A program made the position numbers and the translations under genes. Positions 8,951-17,186 of a stretch of DNA of 64,000 nucleotides are shown in pieces. Position 1 is the stretch's first letter. Each line of letters starts with the position of its first letter. The stretch comes from Agrobacterium rubi TR3 = NBRC 13261. GTDB taxonomy: Bacteria; Pseudomonadota; Alphaproteobacteria; Rhizobiales; Rhizobiaceae. The stretch is from contig NZ_BBJU01000001.1 of the NCBI RefSeq assembly GCF_000739935.1, positions 1-64,000 on the forward strand. Direction: 5' to 3'. The notes below the pieces were generated by a model. It did not search any database. It was not told the origin of the DNA and was given only the letters and a program-made list of their open reading frames with translations.

Positions 8951-10344
8951 TTGATCCCCAGAAGCTTCGCGATATACGGAGAGACAAATCTGTTATCGGG
9001 ATCAAGGCTACGTCTTGTGTCCATCGCTTCCCTAAAGCGTGGATAGATCGACACCAGATCGGTTGACGTCAGATTATGCATTTTCCCCCAATGCGGCCGC
9101 CCGCCTCGCTTTCGGAAAATGGCTTCGGCAGCACGAAAAAGAATGTCAGGATTTTCGCTGACGCCATGGTGAACGGCAATGGAACAGGTGTCACGCCCGT
9201 AGAAAGGGCTGAGCCAGAAATCATCGCCTTTCACACTGCGGACTTCGATGGGGAAATAGACTTCGGGGAAATGATTTTCGATGAGTGTTATGATCTCTTG
9301 CAGAGCGCCGGCACCCTCTTCGAAGGGCAGATGATATTCCATTTCGTTGAATTTGGTTCGGCGGTCGGTGACGTAGATTTTCATCCATTCGCCGACGACT
9401 TCCTCGTCGGAGAGTTTCGCCATGGCATTGCCGATCAATCGACGCCGCAGGCCGGGAAACCATTTGAGAGCGGTTCTCAATGTTTTAAGCGTAGCAAGAC
9501 CGTCCTCATCTTCAGATGTAATCTGAGAACGCGCTGCCTCTTCGGTCATATCGAGCGTTTGAAGCAATGCGTGCCTGGCAAAAGGAATGATGAAGACTTC
9601 CGTAGACCGGTGTTGGGCCATCAAGTCCTCGAAGCTTTCCAGCATGGTGTCGATACGTATTATGGTGCGCTTGCGACGCAAATTATAGGTTGGGACATTC
9701 TGGAAAGTAACAGAGGTCAGCGCGCCGAAGATTCCAAGCGTAACGCCTGTGGCCTTGATCATATCATCGTCACGCCCGGCTATATAGTCGTGGTGAATGC
9801 CGTTGCCGTCGATGAGATGCATGCCCCGCAGCAGTGTATGGTAAGCCCCCAGCCCCAAACCAGAACCATGCGTCGCGGTACCCAAAGCGCCAGCAACGGA
9901 CTGCTTGTCTATATCGCCCATATTGGGCAGGGCCTGACCGATCCCCGCCAGCAACTCCGTCAGTTTATCGAGCTTTGTCCCAGCACCGATTGTCGCTGTC
10001 ATGGTCTCGTTGTTGTGGTCGATAAGCCCCGACAGCGTCGACACGTCAATGATCGTTCCCGATGTTGCCACCAGCGGGGTGAAGGAGTGACCCGATCCAA
10101 TCAGTCGAAGGGGAACCGGGCAGGTCGTGATAGCGTCCTGAAGGTCCAGCCCTGTGCTCGGCCGAATAATCGCTTCTGGTGCGCTTGTGACCGTGCCTGA
10201 CCAGTTGGTCCATGCGGCTTTTTTACCTGAGGCTATTGTGAACCCTCCCACCGAATGACAGGAAGACGCACGTTCCTTCACAGGCGGACGGTCGGAAACA
10301 TCACGCGTTGGAACGCCATGCTGCTTGTCAGAATTGTAGGGCAT
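8947..10344 (-). CDS. FAD-linked sugar-1,4-lactone oxidase (GLO/ALO family)
   Basis: An FAD-binding oxidoreductase of the vanillyl-alcohol/gulonolactone oxidase superfamily. The FAD domain shows RLIGSGHSFTPL, IIDVSTLSG, GDIDKQSVAGALGTATHGSG and the long LRGMHLIDGNG strand. The C-terminal ALO domain ends with GGRPHWGKMHNL, the typical active-site HWGK motif. Relatives oxidise D-arabinono- or L-gulono-lactones. The HGSG region lacks the covalent-flavin His seen in some members. The start is unsettled: ATG 10344 overlaps the upstream gene by 17 bases, but conservation begins only at AWTNWSGTV, about 40 residues later. It is the middle gene of a three-gene unit. Confidence 0.8.
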   Translation of the reverse strand: MPYNSDKQHGVPTRDVSDRPPVKERASSCHSVGGFTIASGKKAAWTNWSGTVTSAPEAIIRPSTGLDLQDAITTCPVPLRLIGSGHSFTPLVATSGTIIDVSTLSGLIDHNNETMTATIGAGTKLDKLTELLAGIGQALPNMGDIDKQSVAGALGTATHGSGLGLGAYHTLLRGMHLIDGNGIHHDYIAGRDDDMIKATGVTLGIFGALTSVTFQNVPTYNLRRKRTIIRIDTMLESFEDLMAQHRSTEVFIIPFARHALLQTLDMTEEAARSQITSEDEDGLATLKTLRTALKWFPGLRRRLIGNAMAKLSDEEVVGEWMKIYVTDRRTKFNEMEYHLPFEEGAGALQEIITLIENHFPEVYFPIEVRSVKGDDFWLSPFYGRDTCSIAVHHGVSENPDILFRAAEAIFRKRGGRPHWGKMHNLTSTDLVSIYPRFREAMDTRRSLDPDNRFVSPYIAKLLGIK

Positions 10345-11518
10345 AGGTGACACCGACCGCAAAGGCCCAATCAGCGTTCGCTGTCGCGTCGTATGTCGCA
10401 CCCGAGCTTGCGTTCTGTGATCCTGCAGTCAAATAGGACAGAGCCGCGCCGACACCGACCGTACCAAAGTTGCCCTTATATTGTGTCCCCAGGCCCAAGG
10501 TCCACGTATCTGTTGTTATGTCGGCACCGGTGCCGACACCCCTGTCCCAGGTCAGGTTGACGGTACCGCTGACCTTGTCTGTAAACTCGTGTCCCACACC
10601 CATTTGGAGTGTATAGCCATCCTTGTAATTGAACACTTTGGAGGATGTTCCAAGACCGGTGACGTCATAGCTGAAACCCGGCAGAACGCTCCAGTCGGTC
10701 CAGGCCGCCGAACCATAGACGAGCCAGCCTGGAGCAACACCTGTCTGCGCTGAAAGCTTCAGGGATTGGGGAAGGGTGCCTGCGCCTTTTGCAGGCAGGT
10801 CAGTGGGTATCCCGTTTGCTATGCCGAAAGCCGATGGCGTGTAGGTGCCGTCTGCCTCATGCTCGACTTGAGAGCGGTACAAGAGTTGTACGCGCATCGC
10901 ATATTCAGGAATGTCGTAAGCGATTCCTGCCCTGTATCCCAGTTGACCGTCATCTTTCAGATGAACGGAGCCAATCAGAGTGTCTTCCTTGTAGTCGAAG
11001 GTCTCCAAAAACATACCCCCGATGAAATGCAGTCTGCCAGGCCCTGCATCCAAGCGTATGCCGCAGGTTGCTCCGTATTCATCCGCATAGAATTTCATTT
11101 TCGATGTCGGGTTGGGAAAGGTACTTCCAGCGGCTAGGGCCGTCAGAAACTCTGCATTTTGTGCAGCCTCGCTATAGGTGCCGGATGCACCGAAAGGCTG
11201 GGTGTAGGTCAGCGCGCAGGACAGATTGTCGCCTAGCCGCATGCCTAAGGAGACGCTGGGAATTGCAAACGAATTCGAATATGCGCTTTCATCGACGGAC
11301 TGGCCCATGATGCTGGAATAGCTACGGTTTGGCGAAACATAGATGACCGAAGATTCCGTGCTGAAACGTGCATCTCCAAACAGAATGTCGGTATTTGCCT
11401 CCCCACGGGAGAACCCGCCAGCGGATGCCGCCAGAGGCGAAACAGTCACCAATCCGATTGAAAGTATGAATCCGTATATGTATTCCATTTTTCTGGAATT
11501 CATCTGAGCAGTTCCCAT
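10328..11518 (-). CDS. OmpP1/FadL-family outer-membrane transport protein
   Basis: A 396-residue outer-membrane beta-barrel. It has a signal peptide (hydrophobic FILSIGLVTVSPLAASA, cleavage before GGFSRGEANTDILF), alternating amphipathic strands throughout, and the C-terminal phenylalanine (VGVTYALQF) used for barrel assembly. FadL-type channels move hydrophobic molecules such as long-chain fatty acids or aromatics across the outer membrane. Start options are ATG 11518 or ATG 11503; the second has a GGGA at a reasonable distance. It opens the operon with the lactone oxidase and the PLP enzyme, which suggests they process a hydrophobic or conjugated substrate. Confidence 0.8.
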   Translation of the reverse strand: MGTAQMNSRKMEYIYGFILSIGLVTVSPLAASAGGFSRGEANTDILFGDARFSTESSVIYVSPNRSYSSIMGQSVDESAYSNSFAIPSVSLGMRLGDNLSCALTYTQPFGASGTYSEAAQNAEFLTALAAGSTFPNPTSKMKFYADEYGATCGIRLDAGPGRLHFIGGMFLETFDYKEDTLIGSVHLKDDGQLGYRAGIAYDIPEYAMRVQLLYRSQVEHEADGTYTPSAFGIANGIPTDLPAKGAGTLPQSLKLSAQTGVAPGWLVYGSAAWTDWSVLPGFSYDVTGLGTSSKVFNYKDGYTLQMGVGHEFTDKVSGTVNLTWDRGVGTGADITTDTWTLGLGTQYKGNFGTVGVGAALSYLTAGSQNASSGATYDATANADWAFAVGVTYALQF

Positions 11519-11878
11519 CTTTATTTTTGATTTTTATGATTTATTCGAACGTCGCCATCGTCGGCATGCCGATTTCCCACCCCGGCATTTTCGGTCCTCC
11601 ACCGAAAATCATGTCCAGAATATGTGTGACGGCCCGCGCATCAATGGACGATGGGGACAAAAATGGATCATTTACGGCCAAACAAACCGGGGTGTTCCGG
11701 AAGAAAAACGTGGTGAAGTTGAGCCCTTATCTGCCATCGCAGACCCGCATTCTCCACACGCTTGCCGTTAGAGACCCATCGTTGGCCGGAAATGATCGTT
11801 CCAGATGTAGAGATGAGATTTATCCTCATCGGCGCGATCATCCGGATCGGATAGCGAAAGCAGTAAGGGGAAAGCGAA
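11519..11878. other. Intergenic region
   Basis: A 360-base gap between two divergent genes, the FadL-type operon (leftward) and the DUF2147 gene (rightward). It must contain both promoters. I see no convincing -35/-10 pair, operator or RNA structure. Open frames across it lack ribosome-binding sites and protein-like composition. Confidence 0.35.
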
Positions 11879-12223
11879 ATGAGATTTGCAGCATTGATAC
11901 TGGTTCTGGTCGCCATCGGCATCACGACGTCTCCGGCTAAAGCCGTGGAGCCGATCGAGGGAAAATGGAAGAATGGCCCGGTGGATATCGTCGCAATCAC
12001 CCCTTGCGGCGAAAGCTTCTGCCTGAAGATGGCGAGTGGCGAATATGCAGGTCAGTCCATCGGAAAGTTGCGTGGCAAAGGCCCTGACTACAGCGGAGAT
12101 ATCACAGACCCGGCTGATCAGAAGACCTATAGCGGCTCGGGAACCGTGAGCGGCACCACGCTCAAGCTCAAAGGATGCGCGTTGAAGATATTTTGCCAGA
12201 CAGTGGTCTGGAACCGCTTGTAA
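11879..12223 (+). CDS. DUF2147 family secreted protein
   Basis: A 114-residue periplasmic protein. The signal peptide is MRFAALILVLVAIGITTSPAKA, followed by a DUF2147 lipocalin-like core (IEGKWKNGPVDIVAITPCGESFCLKM...YSGSGTVSGTTLKLKGCALKIFCQTVVWNRL). Four Cys residues (PCGESFC and GCALKIFC) may form two disulfides. DUF2147 proteins are common in rhizobia with unknown function. A GGGGAAAGCGAA ribosome-binding region precedes the ATG. It is monocistronic. Confidence 0.85.
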   Translation: MRFAALILVLVAIGITTSPAKAVEPIEGKWKNGPVDIVAITPCGESFCLKMASGEYAGQSIGKLRGKGPDYSGDITDPADQKTYSGSGTVSGTTLKLKGCALKIFCQTVVWNRL

Positions 12224-12283
12224 GCGCAGGCCGAGGGAGCGACGGCGGCACGGACAACGTGGCCGGGCCGTCGCATTCCGACC

Positions 12284-13096
12284 TCAGATGCCTGAGGCGA
12301 CTGGATGAACGATGCTTGGGAGATCAGGCAGTGTTTTGCGCAATATCCAAAGGACGATCGGCTTTAGGAGAATACGGGCGAGCCGTATCAGCCAGCGCAT
12401 GGACAGAGGAAACAGATAATCCTGCTTCTCGTGCCTCAGGGCATAGAGGATGTGATCGGCCGCCTTTTCCGTCGAGATTTCAAACGGTGCAGGCATACCG
12501 TCATTGGCTGTGACTTCGGTAGCGACGAATCCCGGATAAACCGTTGTAAAGCGGATGCCGTAACGGGCGAATTCGACCCTTCACGTATCGATCAACAGCA
12601 TCGCCGCACCCTTTGCCGCCTAAGACGGTCCGTGCAGTGGTACACCGAGGAAGCCGGCCAGCGAATTGGGGTGCCCAGCATGACCGCCACCCTGCTTTAC
12701 CATCTGCTTCAAGGTCGGAACCAGGAAGTTGACAACCACATCATAGTTCGAACGCAGATAGCTGCAGACCCCTCCTGCGGTCATCAGGCGCATATCCAGT
12801 GGTGGCGCACCACCGGCATTGAGGTAGATTACATCGAGACGACCGTAACGGCCAACCACAGCCTCGACCACATCATTGGCCGCACTTTCGTCCATCGCGT
12901 CGGCAGCAATCGGGAAGCACTCTCCGCCATTGGCGCTGATTTCCTGCGCCAAACTGTCCAGCAGCGGTTGCCGTCTCGCAATCGCAATGATTTTCGCTCT
13001 CTCTTCGGCAAGCCTCAATGCCAGGACGCGACCCATACCGGAAGATGCGCCGACGATCAGGATGATTTTTCCGGAAAACTTCATCTTGGTCATCAC
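12284..13096 (-). pseudogene. Short-chain dehydrogenase with two in-frame stop codons
   Basis: This is a classical SDR. The Rossmann motif is IILIVGASSGMGRVLALRLAEE and the NAG motif is VIYLNAGGAP. Translation stops after GFLGVPLHGPS at a TAG near 12630. The same frame then continues AAKGAAMLLIDT, hits a TGA, and resumes as RVEFARYGIRFTTVYPGFVATEV through to a normal C terminus near 12284. The first stop falls right in the YxxxK active-site motif and removes the catalytic Tyr. The expected HIVxxSS segment before it is also eroded (HAGHPNSLAG). A functional enzyme is therefore unlikely. It begins immediately downstream of the next SDR gene, in the same direction. Confidence 0.75.
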
Positions 13097-14149
13097 TCAC
13101 GCTGGTTTAGTCCGGCGGTGTTCTGCCCAACTTCGATAATGATCCCTCATCGTCTGTTCGAATGGCCGGTAGACGATCCCGAGTTCATCGCGGCTGCGGC
13201 TGTTGTCGAGTGCGAAGCAGATGCCCAGATGGTTCGTCATATAGTCCTGGGTGAGCCCGAAGAGCGGGCCGATAACTCGAACGACGACATTGGGAATTTG
13301 CCATGAGGGAAGCAGATAAGCTTTGGGATGCCATCGCCGCGCGAAGCCCGCGATTTCCAGAAATGTGCGGGTATGGTTTTCCGATAAAATATACCTGCCC
13401 TTCGCGTCCGGATTCTCTGCTGCACGGATGTGGGCATCGACCACTTCGCGCACATCCACGCAGGCGAGGCTGAGATCGGGCATGCCATAAAAGAAATATC
13501 CCTTGAACATCTCATCCAGAAGGAAAAGCGATCCGGATTCGGAAGCAGGAGCCAGCGACGGCCCTAGCACCATGCCGGGATTGATGGTGACGAGGCTCCA
13601 GCGGTTCTGCTCGCTCTGGATTTTCCAGGCCGCGTTTTCCGCCACCACCTTGGAATAATGATAGGGATTGTTTTGCACATTGCTGGATGTGTTGAAATAT
13701 TCCTCCGCCACAGTCCGGTTTTTCATGGCGTAAACGTCGATATAATCACCGAAAATCGCCCCGATGGTCGACGTCATGACGACACGTCGAACGCTCTCGG
13801 TCCGGTTGACGCTGCCAAGGACGTTGCGCGTTCCCTGAAGCGCCGGCTCGACCATTTCGACCTGCCCGTCCTTGATTTTTTCCGGCAGTTTGAATGGAGA
13901 TGCCACGTGGAAGACGACGCTACAGCCCGTCGTGGCGGCATCAAAAGACCCCTCTTTTAGCAAATCCGCCTCGAATAGCTTCAGCCTTTCTGGAAAACGT
14001 GCCTGCATATCCGTTAGCGGTCGCACCTTGGTGCTGTTGCTGATGCTTCTGACGGTGGCGTGCACAGTCGCTCCCACATCGAGCAGACGATGGACGAGAT
14101 GGCTGGCGACGAAGCCGCTTCCGCCCGTGACCAATACGGTTTCTTGCAT
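13097..14149 (-). CDS. NAD(P)-dependent epimerase/dehydratase, dihydroflavonol-4-reductase-like
   Basis: A 350-residue extended SDR. It has the N-terminal VLVTGGSGFVASHLVHRLL Rossmann motif, VVFHVASPF, TSTIGAIFG, and the active-site NPYHYSKVVAE (YxxxK). The family includes dihydroflavonol reductases, cinnamoyl-CoA reductases and bacterial aldehyde reductases such as yeast Gre2-like enzymes. It likely reduces a carbonyl substrate with NADPH. Its stop lies one base from the start of the downstream SDR pseudogene, so the two once formed an operon. Confidence 0.8.
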   Translation of the reverse strand: MQETVLVTGGSGFVASHLVHRLLDVGATVHATVRSISNSTKVRPLTDMQARFPERLKLFEADLLKEGSFDAATTGCSVVFHVASPFKLPEKIKDGQVEMVEPALQGTRNVLGSVNRTESVRRVVMTSTIGAIFGDYIDVYAMKNRTVAEEYFNTSSNVQNNPYHYSKVVAENAAWKIQSEQNRWSLVTINPGMVLGPSLAPASESGSLFLLDEMFKGYFFYGMPDLSLACVDVREVVDAHIRAAENPDAKGRYILSENHTRTFLEIAGFARRWHPKAYLLPSWQIPNVVVRVIGPLFGLTQDYMTNHLGICFALDNSRSRDELGIVYRPFEQTMRDHYRSWAEHRRTKPA

Positions 14150-14409
14150 TGCGAACCCCGGTTTTATGATTATGGCTCACTGTAATCAAAGCTGGAAAAG
14201 CAGTGTAAGAGGTCATCATGAGGCTGGCCTCACAAGATCAGAAAATGACCGGAAAAGACCTTTTTTGAAGATGCCAAATCCGTCTCGTCACAACGGTTGG
14301 GTTCAACGCGTGTAGCCAACACCGGCGCGCTTATGAACTCATCGTCGCAACCACTGTTTATGCTTCCTAATGCCTGCTTTCACTGGATGCTAAAAGGGCG
14401 CTTCCGCTT

Positions 14410-15066
14410 TCAGTATCCGGCTTTCATGATGGACCGCTCGCCGCGAAGATGGTGCGCGGCGGCATCCTTCTGGTCTTTGCGCAATCTGCCATTGGCAATG
14501 AACTTGATGAGCCAGGGGATGCGCTTGACACGGGATGTGGCGCTTTGCGCCAACACGAAGCACTCCGAGCATTTTTCGAGGATTTCGATGTTGAGCACCA
14601 ATCGCTCCAGCCCCATGCCGAAGCACAGTGCGATGTCATCGAGGCAATACGCATTGGCACCGTTGGAAAGTGCTTTCATCGGTCGCGCATCGTCAGACCG
14701 TATGGCAACACGTTTTGCCTCAACGCCCAAATGGCGGATCTGCTCGTCAAACACGGCTGGCAAAGACAGGTCCATGCGGGACAGCAAAGACGTCCATGTA
14801 AGCTTACCCGCCGCAATTGCCCCCACGTCCGGGCGGGCGGCATAGATGCGTTGATGCATATCGCCTGGTGTGTCTGATAAGTGTACCCACTCGAAGACTT
14901 CGGGAACGTCGCAGCCGGATTTGATCTCCACCCGGACAAAAGCATTGCGTTCGGGAATGCGCTGGGAAAGGGTATCGCCTGACTTCAGCAAGCCCTTGCC
15001 AGCAAGGCGCGCGGCGGCAAGGCCGAGCGTGTTTTCCAATATGGCGTTATCGATCTCGTTCAACAT
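14410..15066 (-). CDS. Class II aldolase-like protein lacking the metal site
   Basis: A 218-residue protein with the overall class II aldolase/adducin layout (N-terminal LGLAAARLAGKGLLKSGDTLSQRIPERN, then DMHQRIYAARPDVGAIAAGKLTWTSLL). Where active enzymes have the zinc-binding HxH motif (for example HTHSP), this one reads AAGKLTWT, and no later His aligns with the third ligand. A conventional zinc aldolase reaction is thus unlikely; a regulatory or altered role is possible. It is the last gene of the kinase/aldolase/aminotransferase operon, with its ATG one base after the aminotransferase stop. The Met at 15066 was chosen for that spacing. Confidence 0.65.
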   Translation of the reverse strand: MLNEIDNAILENTLGLAAARLAGKGLLKSGDTLSQRIPERNAFVRVEIKSGCDVPEVFEWVHLSDTPGDMHQRIYAARPDVGAIAAGKLTWTSLLSRMDLSLPAVFDEQIRHLGVEAKRVAIRSDDARPMKALSNGANAYCLDDIALCFGMGLERLVLNIEILEKCSECFVLAQSATSRVKRIPWLIKFIANGRLRKDQKDAAAHHLRGERSIMKAGY

Positions 15067-15067
15067 A

Positions 15068-16531
15068 TCACACCAGCCGGAACACGGCTTCGAAACGCTC
15101 GAGTGCATCATCGATGACCTCGTCGGTATCGGCCATGCTGGTGTAGATACGGCTGCCAGCAAGCGTCAGGATGCCGTGGGCGAGATAGGCCGCCCCCATT
15201 TCCTCCATCAGATGCTTGCGGGCATTGGCTTCGCGCATCAGCTTGATGGGGGTTCGCATGCTCATCAACAGAACCGCCGAAGTCTGCAAATGGACGATGG
15301 AGCCCATGTTATAGACGACGTAAGGAAGGCCCAAACGGTTCATGATCTCCTTCAAGCCTTTGGCAAGCCGGTCACCCGCACGACCCGCCAGTGCCGGTGC
15401 ATTGGTCCGCGCCATTTCCTCGATTGCGTAGTAACCCGCGACGCAGGAGAGCGGGTTGGCCGAAAGTGTTCCACCAACGAAAGCACGCTTGGAAGAGGTG
15501 CCGATGCCGCCGACAAGCGTCATCATGATCTCCTTGCGCCCGCCAATGCCGCCCGCCATCAGATAGCCACCGGTCAGGCATTTGCCGAAGACAGTGATGT
15601 CGGGATTGACCTTGAAGTAACCTTGCGCGCCACCCATGCCGACACGAAAACCCGTGACCACCTCATCGAAGATCAGGAGAGCGCCGAACTCGTCGCAGAG
15701 TTTACGCACTTCCCGATTATACTCTGGCGTGACCGGGCGTGTACCGCTTTCTGGGCCAAGCGGCTCAACGATGACGGCGGCAGTACCGCCACGAAAGCGG
15801 TTGAGCATCAGCTTTCGGCGTAACGACCCGAGTTCGTTGGGGAACACTTCCTGCGTATAGGCGGTGGCACCTTTGGGAATACCGGTCGCCTCGCGGCGTC
15901 CGGTTCCGGGCACGCGCATGCCATAAACCATCTGGTCACTCCAGCCGTGATAATCACCCCCGACCTTGATCACCCATTTTTTGCCCGTATGCGCCCGCGC
16001 CAGACGGATTGCACCCATGCAGGCCTCTGTGCCGGAACCGAGCATGCGAAACATCTCGATGCCAGGCATGTGCTGACGGATGATTTCTGCCAGCTTGAAT
16101 TCATATTCATGCAATAGACCCGTCACAGGTCCGGTTTCATCAATGATCTGATGTGCTTTTTCTCGTACGGGCAAGTAGTTGGACCCAAGCAGCGTCGGGC
16201 CACCTGCCTGAAGGAAATCGATATAGCGGTTACCGTCCGCATCCCACATATAGGCACCATCGACTTTGGTGGCGGCAATGGCGAAGGGATAATTGAAGGC
16301 GAGATTGTGCTGCACGCCGCCGGGAATGACCTCGGCAGCGCGTGTTGCCCATGCCTTGGACGTCTGGCATTTCTGCTCGAAATAATCGAGCACCTTGGGC
16401 ATGTTTGCCTTTGAGATGCCGCGCGGTGGCAGTTTGAGGAGGGCATTCAGCCTGTCGGTCAGGTCCTTGTTATCCGGCCATGAACTGATGCTGTAGGGGG
16501 CCGGTTCTGTCGTGCGGGGTGCCATGTTCAT
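15068..16531 (-). CDS. Class III PLP-dependent aminotransferase (glutamate-1-semialdehyde-aminomutase-like)
   Basis: A 487-residue aspartate-aminotransferase-fold enzyme of class III. Key segments are MWDADGNRYIDFLQAGGP, MLGSGTEACMGAIRLARAHTGK, KVGGDYHGW, LLIFDEVVTGFRV (PLP-binding Asp) and DITVFGKCLTGGYLMAGG (Schiff-base Lys), plus a C-terminal ILTLAGSRIYTSMADTDEVID. It is longer than HemL by about 50 N-terminal residues and has no link to haem synthesis here. It lies between two class II aldolase genes behind a sugar kinase, so it may transaminate an aldehyde or keto product of that pathway. The start is either Met of the MNMAP sequence. Confidence 0.85.
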   Translation of the reverse strand: MNMAPRTTEPAPYSISSWPDNKDLTDRLNALLKLPPRGISKANMPKVLDYFEQKCQTSKAWATRAAEVIPGGVQHNLAFNYPFAIAATKVDGAYMWDADGNRYIDFLQAGGPTLLGSNYLPVREKAHQIIDETGPVTGLLHEYEFKLAEIIRQHMPGIEMFRMLGSGTEACMGAIRLARAHTGKKWVIKVGGDYHGWSDQMVYGMRVPGTGRREATGIPKGATAYTQEVFPNELGSLRRKLMLNRFRGGTAAVIVEPLGPESGTRPVTPEYNREVRKLCDEFGALLIFDEVVTGFRVGMGGAQGYFKVNPDITVFGKCLTGGYLMAGGIGGRKEIMMTLVGGIGTSSKRAFVGGTLSANPLSCVAGYYAIEEMARTNAPALAGRAGDRLAKGLKEIMNRLGLPYVVYNMGSIVHLQTSAVLLMSMRTPIKLMREANARKHLMEEMGAAYLAHGILTLAGSRIYTSMADTDEVIDDALERFEAVFRLV

Positions 16532-16532
16532 G

Positions 16533-17186
16533 TCATGCTCCTTTAAGCTCGGCCTTGTCCAAAACGTTCACGAGAAACGCCTGAAGCTGCTTGTCGAGGC
16601 TGGCGCGTTGAGTGATGCGGTTGCGCAGATGAACTGCTGCGGAAGCTTCGATCCGGCGGATCATGCTGGCAGCAGTCTTGAGATTATCGCCCGAGCAAAT
16701 GACGCCGTGGCTCGCCATAAGATAGGCATAGATGTTCGGCCGCATCGCCTTTTCGAAAGCCTTGGCCAGCATGCCCGTGCCAGACGGCCTGTAGGGAATG
16801 ACCGCCACATGCGGACCGAAAAGGTTCAGATCGCTGCCCTGTATCCACGGCAGAACCTCGTGCAGCAGCGCGACGGCACTGGCGATAGGCTGATGGGTGT
16901 GAATGCTGGCGCGTCGTGAGGGATGCATCCGCAGCATGCGGGAATGAAGCCCTTTCTCCACTGTCGGCGTCTTATCGCCCTCGACGACCTCCAGCGTATC
17001 CAGCCGCAGGATGGGCACATCTTCAGGACCGATACCATAATAGTCGGTGGCGGATGGCGTCACGGCCATCAAGTCATCATCGACGCGCACACCGATATTG
17101 CCGCCCGTTCCGGCGAAATACCCATGGTCTGCCAGATAACGGCACATATCGGTAATGTCCTGCCGCACCGCTTTGAACCTAGTCAT
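16533..17186 (-). CDS. Class II aldolase/adducin family protein (sugar-phosphate aldolase/epimerase)
   Basis: A 217-residue class II aldolase. It retains GTGGNIGVRVDDDLMAVTPSATDYYGI (phosphate-binding loop), RMHPSRRASIHTHQPIASA (HTH zinc ligands) and YLMASHGVICSGDN (third His). Relatives include L-fuculose-1-phosphate and L-rhamnulose-1-phosphate aldolases and ribulose-5-phosphate 4-epimerases. With the adjacent FGGY kinase it would cleave or epimerise the phosphorylated ketose. The Met at 17186 overlaps the kinase stop by eight bases; the longer reading from 17231 runs into the kinase gene. Confidence 0.8.
   Translation of the reverse strand: MTRFKAVRQDITDMCRYLADHGYFAGTGGNIGVRVDDDLMAVTPSATDYYGIGPEDVPILRLDTLEVVEGDKTPTVEKGLHSRMLRMHPSRRASIHTHQPIASAVALLHEVLPWIQGSDLNLFGPHVAVIPYRPSGTGMLAKAFEKAMRPNIYAYLMASHGVICSGDNLKTAASMIRRIEASAAVHLRNRITQRASLDKQLQAFLVNVLDKAELKGA

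Noticed and set aside
9076-10200. 374-codon frame antisense to the lactone oxidase
   Set aside because: A shadow of the FAD-oxidase gene, which shows clear family motifs on the other strand.
15068-16531. Assignment of the aminotransferase as hemL
   Set aside because: The family is right, but the extended N terminus and the sugar-operon context make a haem-biosynthesis role unlikely.
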